Positions 7,206 through 13,474 of a DNA stretch of 14,670 bases are shown in pieces. Made by a program: the position numbers and the translations under genes. Every line of letters starts with the position of its first letter. The stretch's first letter is position 1. Below the pieces are notes generated by a model. The model made no database searches. It saw only the letters and a program-made list of their open reading frames with translations, and had not been told where the DNA came from. Origin of the DNA: Clostridiales bacterium UBA1752 (lineage in GTDB: Bacteria; Bacillota; Clostridia; Oscillospirales; CAG-382); NCBI GenBank assembly GCA_002314835.1, contig DCHM01000022.1:37229-51898 (forward strand), in the 5' to 3' direction.

Positions 7206-7235
7206 TTTGCAAGACGGCGTTCAAAATCTTGCAAA
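7206..7235. promoter_or_regulatory. Candidate operator: 9-bp inverted repeat upstream of gltA -35
   Basis: TTTGCAAGA (7206-7214) and TCTTGCAAA (7227-7235) are perfect inverted copies separated by 12 bases. The arm centres are 21 bases apart, about two helical turns, and the right arm ends six bases before the -35 box. Because it lies upstream of the promoter, it is not a leader hairpin for gltA. The layout suits binding of a dimeric or tetrameric regulator. The regulator is unknown. Confidence 0.55.
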
Positions 7236-7241
7236 ATTGTA

Positions 7242-7270
7242 TTGACACGAGACTCTTTATATGATATTAT
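7242..7270 (+). promoter_or_regulatory. Promoter of the gltA-acn-icd operon
   Basis: A perfect TTGACA (7242-7247) is separated by 17 bases from TATTAT (7265-7270, five of six matches to TATAAT). Transcription would start near 7277, immediately before the GAGGTGA ribosome binding site (7280-7286), giving a very short leader. Two overlapping palindromes cover the -10 and start site: ATGATA-T-TATCAT (7261-7273) and TTATCATGATAA (7267-7278). A repressor bound there would block polymerase directly. Confidence 0.85.
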
Positions 7271-7292
7271 CATGATAACGAGGTGAAATATT

Positions 7293-8618
7293 ATGAAAGA
7301 TAATGCAAGCAAAAAAGTAATAGATGTTTTTGGCGAAGACTTTATGATAAAGCATAACGTCAAGCGCGGTTTGCGCAACGCAGACGGCACGGGCGTTGTA
7401 GCCGGTGTTACGCGCATCAGCAACGTGCACGGTTATATTATTGATGAGTTTGAGCGCATTCCTGCCGACGGCAAGCTGTATTTCAGAGGGTACGATGTTG
7501 CGGACTTGGTTTCTGCCGCGCAGGCAGAGGATAGATTCGGTTACGAGGAGATAGCTTATCTGCTCGTAAAGGGTGAATTGCCTACCAAGGCACAGCTCGC
7601 CGACTTTTGTGCTCTGCTTGAGACTGCACGCGACCTGCCTAACGGTTTTATCGAGGATATGATTATGAAGGCGGCTTCGCCTAATATAATGAATAAGCTC
7701 GAACGCAACGTTCTTTCATTATATAGTTATGACGCCAACGCCGAGGACATCGGCCTCGACAACGTATATCGCCAGTGCATTTCGGTTATGGCAAAGCTGC
7801 CTATGTGTATGGCGGCCGCTTATCAGACCAAGCGCAGGGTGTATGATAATGAGAGCTTCTTTTTACATTATCCTTTGCAGGGGCTTTCTGCGAGCGAAAA
7901 CATACTGTCTATGATAAGAGCCGACCGCAAATACACCCACGAGGAAGCGATGCTGCTCGACAAATGTATGATGCTGCACGCCGAGCACGGCGGCGGCAAC
8001 AACTCGACTTTTGCCGTACGTTGTCTCACATCGTCGGGCACCGATACGTATTCTGCACTTGCCGCAGGCATAGGAGCGCTCAAAGGCTTCCGCCACGGCG
8101 GTGCCAACATCAAGGCGTATAATCAGTTGCTCGAGCTCAAAGCGGCAGTCAAAGACCCTTACGATGATGCCGCTACTACCGCTTATCTCAAAAAGGTCGT
8201 TGCCAAAGAGGCAGGCGACGGCACGGGACTGGTTTACGGCATAGGTCACGCGGTATATACGCTGTCTGACCCGAGATGCCAGCTTATCAAGGCGGAAGCC
8301 GAAAAGATGAGCAAAATCAAAGGCTACGAGGACGATTTTTACCGCCTTACCGCGATAGAACGCATTGCTCCCGAGCTGATAGCCGCAAAGACGGGCGCCG
8401 ACTATCCTCCATGTGCTAATATTGACCTGTATTCCGGACTCGTTTATACGATGCTCGGTATCACTACCGACCTCTTTACACCGTTGTTTGCCATCGCTCG
8501 TATGGCAGGCTGGTGCGCTCACAGGCTCGAGGAAATGCAGACCTGCCACCGCATAATGCGTCCTGCATATCAGCCTGCAGAGCATACAAGACCGTATGTA
8601 TCTATTATCGAAAGGTAA
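7293..8618 (+). CDS. gltA: Citrate synthase
   Basis: 441 residues; condenses acetyl-CoA and oxaloacetate to citrate in the cytosol. The ATG at 7293 follows GAGGTGA at a six-base spacing. The catalytic triad is complete: His268 in GFRHGGAN, His319 in GIGHAVY and Asp378 in NIDLYSG. The structural motif LHAEHGGGNNST (229-239) and the C-terminal FAIARMAGWCAH (399-410) are also present. The sequence and length fit the cytosolic bacterial form of about 430-450 residues often seen in Clostridia. It lacks the zinc-binding N-terminal domain of the E. coli hexameric enzyme. It is the first gene of the gltA-acn-icd operon, so its role is likely to supply 2-oxoglutarate for glutamate rather than a full respiratory cycle. 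A methylcitrate synthase function is possible in principle, but the following aconitase and isocitrate dehydrogenase argue against it. Confidence 0.96.
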   Translation: MKDNASKKVIDVFGEDFMIKHNVKRGLRNADGTGVVAGVTRISNVHGYIIDEFERIPADGKLYFRGYDVADLVSAAQAEDRFGYEEIAYLLVKGELPTKAQLADFCALLETARDLPNGFIEDMIMKAASPNIMNKLERNVLSLYSYDANAEDIGLDNVYRQCISVMAKLPMCMAAAYQTKRRVYDNESFFLHYPLQGLSASENILSMIRADRKYTHEEAMLLDKCMMLHAEHGGGNNSTFAVRCLTSSGTDTYSALAAGIGALKGFRHGGANIKAYNQLLELKAAVKDPYDDAATTAYLKKVVAKEAGDGTGLVYGIGHAVYTLSDPRCQLIKAEAEKMSKIKGYEDDFYRLTAIERIAPELIAAKTGADYPPCANIDLYSGLVYTMLGITTDLFTPLFAIARMAGWCAHRLEEMQTCHRIMRPAYQPAEHTRPYVSIIER

Positions 8619-8629
8619 GTGAAACTGTT

Positions 8630-10528
8630 TTGAATATTATTGAGAAACTTATTAAAGCTCATTTAGTCGAAGGTGAAATGATAAAGGGTACCGAAATTGC
8701 CCTAAAAATGGATCAGACACTCACCCAAGACGCGACGGGCACCATGGCTTATCTTGAGTTTGAAGCCATGGGTATAGACAGAGTAAAGACCGAATTATCG
8801 GTTGCTTATATCGACCACAATACCTTGCAGAGCGGATTTGAAAACGCCGACGACCATCGCTTTATCAGGTCTGCGGCAGAAAAATACGGTCTCTATTTCT
8901 CGCGCCCTGGCAACGGTATATGCCATCAGGTGCATTTAGAGAGATTCGGCATTCCGGGCAAGACTCTCATAGGCTCCGACAGCCATACTCCCACGGGCGG
9001 CGGCATAGGTATGCTTGCATTCGGTGCAGGAGGTCTCGACGTAGCGGTAGCTATGGGCGGCGGAGCATATCGCATCAATATGCCCGGCGTTATCAAGGTA
9101 AACCTCACCGGCAAGCTGCCTTATATGGTCAGCGCCAAGGACGTCATACTCGAGGTATTGCGCATACTGTCGGTCAAGGGCGGCGTTGGCTACGCTATCG
9201 AATACGGCGGCGAAGGCGTCAAGAGCCTTTCCGTACCCGAAAGAGCTACCATAACCAATATGGGTGCGGAGCTCGGCGCTTCCACGTCGGTATTCCCTTC
9301 GGATGAAAACACCGAGAAGTTCCTCGAAATGCAGGGCAGGGGAGACGCTTATACCCCGATATTTGCAGACGAGGACGCAAAATACGATAAGATAATTGAC
9401 ATTGATTTGTCTGCTCTCGTACCGCTCGCGGCTTGCCCTCACAGCCCCGACAACGTAAAGCCCGTGTCTGAGCTAAAAGGTACAAAGATTAACCAAGTCT
9501 GCATAGGCTCGTGCACCAATTCGTCGCTTGCCGATATGTTAAAGGTTGCGGCGATACTAAAAGGCAAGACCGTTTCTCCCGAGGTTTCGCTCTCTATTTC
9601 TCCGGGCTCGAGACAGGTGCTTACCATGCTTGCCTCCTGCGGCGCACTCGCGGATATGACCGCGGCAGGTGCGCGCATACTCGAGTCTGCATGCGGACCT
9701 TGCATCGGTATGGGTATGTCGCCCGAAAGTGCTGGCGTTTCACTCAGAACCTTTAACCGCAATTTTGAAGGCCGCAGCGGAACAAAGGATGCAGGCGTTT
9801 ACCTCGTCAGCCCGGAAACGGCGGCGGCATCTGCCATCGCAGGCGTATTTACCGACCCGAGAGAAGTAAAAGGCGTTACGCCTTTGGCTATGCCGGATAA
9901 ATTCAGTATCAACGACAATATGATAATACCTCCGTTTGCGGCGGATCACGAGTCCGAGATTAAGCGCGGACCCAATATCAAGCCATTCCCCAAGGGAGTC
10001 GCGTTGACCGACAAGATTGACTGCAACGTGCTTTTAAAGGTCTCAGACAATATCACCACAGACCATATTATGCCTGCCGGAGCAAAGATATTGCCTTACC
10101 GTTCCAACATACCTTATCTGTCTAAGTTTTGCTTTGCCACCTGCGACGAGACGTTTGCAGAGCGTGCCGCAAAGCTCGGAGGAGGCATAGTTGTAGGCGG
10201 CGAAAACTACGGTCAGGGCTCGAGCCGTGAGCATGCGGCGCTCGTGCCTCTTTACCTCGGTGTCAGAGCCGTAGTAGCAAAGTCGTTTGCACGCATACAT
10301 TCGGCTAACCTCATTAACGCAGGCATAGCACCGCTTACTTTCAAGGATAAGGCCGACTACGATAAAGTTCTGCAGGGTGACAGCATTTCGCTGTGCGGCA
10401 CGGTCACCGGCGAACCTAATCTCTTGCTATCAGACGGCACAAAAATCGAGCTGTCACTCGAGCTTTCGCCTCGCATGAGAGACGTTTTGCTCGCGGGCGG
10501 TCTCATTAACTATACAAAGGGGAACTAA
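8630..10528 (+). CDS. acn: Aconitate hydratase (aconitase)
   Basis: 632 residues from TTG 8630, eleven bases after the gltA stop. TTG is chosen because the family N-terminus (IIEKLIKAHLVEGEMIKG) begins there and no ATG or GTG is in frame between it and the coding part of gltA. The ribosome binding site is weak (AAGTGA), so coupling to gltA translation is likely. The enzyme interconverts citrate and isocitrate. The [4Fe-4S] ligands are Cys295 (IGSCTNSS), Cys355 and Cys358 (ACGPCIGMG). Other landmarks are DQTLTQDATGTMAYLE, GSDSHTPTGGG from residue 115, RNFEGRSGTKDAGVYLVSPE, and the mobile fourth domain with GGENYGQGSSREH (523-535). It belongs to the shorter clade of about 640-660 residues (the so-called Aquifex type), not the 850-900-residue AcnA/AcnB forms. 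The cluster is oxygen-labile, in keeping with an anaerobe. Confidence 0.96.
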   Translation: MNIIEKLIKAHLVEGEMIKGTEIALKMDQTLTQDATGTMAYLEFEAMGIDRVKTELSVAYIDHNTLQSGFENADDHRFIRSAAEKYGLYFSRPGNGICHQVHLERFGIPGKTLIGSDSHTPTGGGIGMLAFGAGGLDVAVAMGGGAYRINMPGVIKVNLTGKLPYMVSAKDVILEVLRILSVKGGVGYAIEYGGEGVKSLSVPERATITNMGAELGASTSVFPSDENTEKFLEMQGRGDAYTPIFADEDAKYDKIIDIDLSALVPLAACPHSPDNVKPVSELKGTKINQVCIGSCTNSSLADMLKVAAILKGKTVSPEVSLSISPGSRQVLTMLASCGALADMTAAGARILESACGPCIGMGMSPESAGVSLRTFNRNFEGRSGTKDAGVYLVSPETAAASAIAGVFTDPREVKGVTPLAMPDKFSINDNMIIPPFAADHESEIKRGPNIKPFPKGVALTDKIDCNVLLKVSDNITTDHIMPAGAKILPYRSNIPYLSKFCFATCDETFAERAAKLGGGIVVGGENYGQGSSREHAALVPLYLGVRAVVAKSFARIHSANLINAGIAPLTFKDKADYDKVLQGDSISLCGTVTGEPNLLLSDGTKIELSLELSPRMRDVLLAGGLINYTKGN

Positions 10529-10529
10529 A

Positions 10530-11729
10530 GTGAAAGACAGGATAAAGATGTCCACTCCGCTCGTCGAAATGGACGGCGACGAAATGACGCGCATCCTCTG
10601 GAAATGGATAAAAGAAATACTGATAGAGCCGTACGTTGACCTCAAGACGGTTTATTACGACCTCGGTCTGCCAAACCGCGAGGCAACCAAAGACCAAGTA
10701 ACTGTAGATGCCGCCAACGCCACAAAGCAGTACGGCGTAGCGGTTAAATGTGCTACCATTACTCCAAACGCTGACCGTATGACCGAGTATAATCTTACGC
10801 AGTGCTGGCGCTCGCCTAACGGCACGATAAGGGCTATCCTCGACGGCACTGTCTTTCGCGCTCCGATACTCGTTGACGGCATAAAGCCTTACGTCACCAC
10901 GTGGCAAAAGCCTATTACTCTCGCGCGCCACGCATACGGCGACGTATATAAAGCGTCCGAAACAGCCGTTAAGGCAGGCAGTAAGGCGGAAATCGTCGTT
11001 ACTGCACCCGACGGCACAGAAACGAGAACCTTGATACACGACTTTAAGCAAGACGGCGTTGTGCAGGGTATGCACAATATTGACGAGAGCATCAGAGGCT
11101 TTGCCAAGAGCTGCTTTAATTACGCCATCGACACTCACCAAAGCGTGTGGTTTTCGACCAAGGACACGATATCCAAGACCTACGACAGACGATTCAGAGA
11201 CATATTCGACGAAGTGTTTAACGCTCAGTACAAGGACGAGTTTGCCAAGGCAGGGCTTGAATATTTCTATACTTTGATTGACGACGCCGTAGCGCGCGTT
11301 ATGCGCAGCGAGGGCGGCTTTATCTGGGCGTGCAAAAACTATGACGGCGACGTAATGAGCGATATGGTTGCTACGGCGTTCGGCTCGCTCGCTATGATGA
11401 CCTCGGTGCTCGTTTCACCTGACGGCAACTATGAGTTTGAGGCGGCGCACGGCACTGTTCAGAGACATTATTATAAGTATCTCAAAGGCGAACAAACCTC
11501 CACCAACCCCATAGCTACTATTTTTGCATGGACCGGCGCGCTCAAAAAGCGCGGCGAAATCGACGGCAACAAAGAGCTGATGGCTTTTGCCGACAAACTG
11601 CAAAACGCCACTCTCGATACCGTCAAGTCGGGCGTTATGACGGGAGACCTTTGCGCTATATCCGATTTGCCAAGCAAACAAAAGTGCGAAAGCCGCGAAT
11701 TCCTGCAGGCGATTGCCGCAAGATTATGA
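10530..11729 (+). CDS. icd: NADP-dependent isocitrate dehydrogenase, eukaryotic type (type II)
   Basis: 399 residues. It oxidises and decarboxylates isocitrate to 2-oxoglutarate, producing NADPH. The GTG at 10530 lies one base after the acn stop, with AAAGGGGA just upstream; ATG 10548 is an alternative, but homologues as I recall start at the longer position. It resembles human IDH1/IDH2, not the E. coli Icd type: VEMDGDEMTRILW, YYDLGLPNREAT and KCATITPNADR. Substrate residues are Ser95, Arg101 and Arg110 (RSPNGTIRAILDGTVFR) and Arg133. The catalytic pair is Tyr136 (ARHAYGD) and Lys211 (STKDTISK), with the metal-binding NYDGDVMSD at 270-278. Arg312 and His313 in AAHGTVQRH match the residues that bind the NADP 2'-phosphate, so NADP specificity is predicted. 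It closes the operon and completes the path from acetyl-CoA and oxaloacetate to 2-oxoglutarate. Confidence 0.96.
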   Translation: MKDRIKMSTPLVEMDGDEMTRILWKWIKEILIEPYVDLKTVYYDLGLPNREATKDQVTVDAANATKQYGVAVKCATITPNADRMTEYNLTQCWRSPNGTIRAILDGTVFRAPILVDGIKPYVTTWQKPITLARHAYGDVYKASETAVKAGSKAEIVVTAPDGTETRTLIHDFKQDGVVQGMHNIDESIRGFAKSCFNYAIDTHQSVWFSTKDTISKTYDRRFRDIFDEVFNAQYKDEFAKAGLEYFYTLIDDAVARVMRSEGGFIWACKNYDGDVMSDMVATAFGSLAMMTSVLVSPDGNYEFEAAHGTVQRHYYKYLKGEQTSTNPIATIFAWTGALKKRGEIDGNKELMAFADKLQNATLDTVKSGVMTGDLCAISDLPSKQKCESREFLQAIAARL

Positions 11730-11731
11730 TT

Positions 11732-11760
11732 AAAAAAGAGCCTTTATCGGCTCTTTTTTT
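11732..11760 (+). terminator. Intrinsic terminator of the gltA-acn-icd operon
   Basis: AAAAAAGAGCC (11732-11742) and GGCTCTTTTTTT (11749-11760) form an 11-bp stem with a six-base loop, and the 3' arm merges into a run of Ts. It begins two bases after the icd stop and separates the operon from the SulP gene. Confidence 0.93.
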
Positions 11761-11775
11761 GTGTGAAAATGGCTA

Positions 11776-11804
11776 TTGATTTTGTATTGCCGCGTTATTA
11801 TAAT
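11776..11804 (+). promoter_or_regulatory. Promoter of the SulP transporter gene
   Basis: TTGATT (11776-11781), 17 bases, then a perfect TATAAT (11799-11804). The predicted start, near 11811, leaves a leader of about 20 bases containing GGAG (11824-11827). A 12-bp palindrome, TTATTATAATAA (11795-11806), covers the -10. It could be an operator or simply a by-product of an AT-rich -10 region. Confidence 0.82.
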
Positions 11805-11833
11805 AAATCGTATTTTTGTTTACGGAGAAAGAA

Positions 11834-13474
11834 ATGAAAAAATCACGTTTTATTCCCGAGCTGTTTTTGTCACTCAAAAACTACTCGTTTTCACAGTTCG
11901 GCAAGGACTTGGTCAGCGGCATAATCGTCGCCATCATAGCTTTGCCTCTGTCGGTGGCGCTCGCGCTTGCTTCGGGCGTAGGACCTAACGAAGGCATTTA
12001 TACCGCCATAGTCGCAGGCTTTTTGATAGCCGTATTCGGCGGCAGTAAGGTGCAGATAGCAGGCCCCACCGCCGCTTTTGCCACTATCGTTGCAGGTATT
12101 ATTGCCAAAAACGGCATCGACGGCATGATACTCGCTACGCTGATTGCAGGCGTTTTGCTCATTATTATGGGCGTTTGCAAGGTCGGCGGACTTATAAAGT
12201 TTGTGCCTTACACGATCACCACCGGCTTTACCGCAGGCATCGCAGTCACTATCATTATCGGTCAGCTCAAGGACTTTTTCGGCTTGACTTATCCCGCAGG
12301 CACCGCCACTGTCGAAACAATCGATAAGGTAAAGGCTTTTGCGCTCAATATCACTACGCTTAATTGGCAGGCGCTCGCTGTGGGAGCGGTTTCGTTTGCC
12401 GTGCTGATGCTATGGCCCAAGGTCAGCAAAAAGATACCGGGCTCGCTTATCGCGGTGCTTATCGGCATCTTTGGTGTCAAGCTCTTAAACCTCGACGTCA
12501 ATACGATCGGAGACCTATATACCGTCAGCCAGGACCTGCCGAGCTTTAGGTTCCCTGCCATCAGCTTCGAGGCTGTCCAAAACGCTCTGCCTGACGGCGT
12601 AACGATAGCCGTCCTCGCTGCTATTGAGAGCCTGCTTTCCTGCGTCGTAGCAGACGGTATGATAGGCTCCAAGCATAACTCAAATCAAGAGCTTATAGGT
12701 CAGGGCATAGGCAATATCGGTTCGGTGCTCTTTGGCGGCATACCTGCCACCGGCGCTATCGCACGCACTGCGGCTAATATCCGCAACGGCGGCAAAACCC
12801 CTATAGCGGCTATCGTACATTCGGTAATATTAGTACTCGTGCTCGTATTATTGATGCCTTACGCGTCTATGATACCGATGCCGACTATCGCGGCTATACT
12901 TTTCCAGGTGGCTATCAATATGTGCGGATACAAAAAGTTTGTAAAGCTCATAAAGACGGCACCGGTCAGCGACATTATAGTGCTCGTTGCCACGTTCCTT
13001 TTGACGGTTATATTCGACCTCGTCGTAGCTATCGAGGTTGGTATGATAGCGGCATGCGTGCTGTTTGTCAAGCGTATGTCGGACGAAGGCGGCATCAAGG
13101 GCTGGAAAGAGTATGACCAAAACGACCCCGACGCCACCAATCTCAAACAGTATCCAAAATCGGTATGCGTTTATGAAATAAGCGGCCCTATATTCTTCGG
13201 TGCTTCCGACAGACTGCTCGGCGTAACGGCTAATGAAGGCGTCAGAGCAATCGTGCTCCGTATGCGCTCGGTGCCTTCGCTTGACGCGAGTGCGCTTATT
13301 GCTATCGAAGATTTGTATGATAATTGCACTAAATCCGGCGTAACGCTCGTGATGTCTCACGTCAACGAGCAACCTATCAAGGCGCTCAAAAAAGCAGGCT
13401 TATACGACAAAATCGGTGCAGATAACTTTTGCGCCAATATAGACGCGGCGCTCGAAAGAGCAAAGACGTTTTAA
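11834..13474 (+). CDS. SulP family inorganic anion transporter with STAS domain
   Basis: 546 residues from ATG 11834, chosen because GGAG (11824-11827) sits six bases upstream; a TTG 18 bases earlier is open but has no such site. Residues 25-412 form the SLC26/SulP membrane domain of about 14 segments. Visible motifs are IALPLSVALALASGVGP, the substrate-lining AGPTAAF (76-82), AIESLLSC with the conserved Glu265 (264-270), NQELIGQGIGN (284-294), and GGIPATGAIARTAANIRNGG (301-320). A cytosolic STAS domain follows from about 441 to 546, with VPSLDASAL (480-488) at the site that can carry a regulatory serine in anti-sigma antagonist relatives. Members carry bicarbonate, sulfate or C4-dicarboxylates, usually with sodium or protons. 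The substrate here is not determined. Its position after the citrate operon makes bicarbonate or a carboxylate attractive but unproven. It has its own promoter and terminator-separated context. Confidence 0.95.
   Translation: MKKSRFIPELFLSLKNYSFSQFGKDLVSGIIVAIIALPLSVALALASGVGPNEGIYTAIVAGFLIAVFGGSKVQIAGPTAAFATIVAGIIAKNGIDGMILATLIAGVLLIIMGVCKVGGLIKFVPYTITTGFTAGIAVTIIIGQLKDFFGLTYPAGTATVETIDKVKAFALNITTLNWQALAVGAVSFAVLMLWPKVSKKIPGSLIAVLIGIFGVKLLNLDVNTIGDLYTVSQDLPSFRFPAISFEAVQNALPDGVTIAVLAAIESLLSCVVADGMIGSKHNSNQELIGQGIGNIGSVLFGGIPATGAIARTAANIRNGGKTPIAAIVHSVILVLVLVLLMPYASMIPMPTIAAILFQVAINMCGYKKFVKLIKTAPVSDIIVLVATFLLTVIFDLVVAIEVGMIAACVLFVKRMSDEGGIKGWKEYDQNDPDATNLKQYPKSVCVYEISGPIFFGASDRLLGVTANEGVRAIVLRMRSVPSLDASALIAIEDLYDNCTKSGVTLVMSHVNEQPIKALKKAGLYDKIGADNFCANIDAALERAKTF

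Noticed and set aside
7261..7278. Fur or PerR box at the gltA promoter
   Set aside because: The palindromes share TTAT/ATAA ends with those boxes but lack the 7-1-7 core and length. Calling a metal regulator site would be guesswork.
7863..8585. Long open frame (240 codons) on the minus strand inside the citrate synthase gene
   Set aside because: It lies wholly opposite a well-conserved enzyme, has no family motif and no convincing start signal. Codon bias of the sense gene explains it, as it does for similar antisense frames at 927-1484, 10506-11141 and 12848-13372.
8513..8629. Aconitase beginning 39 codons earlier, inside the gltA gene
   Set aside because: The extra residues are an out-of-frame reading of conserved citrate synthase sequence and do not resemble any aconitase N-terminus. 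The family sequence starts at the TTG at 8630.
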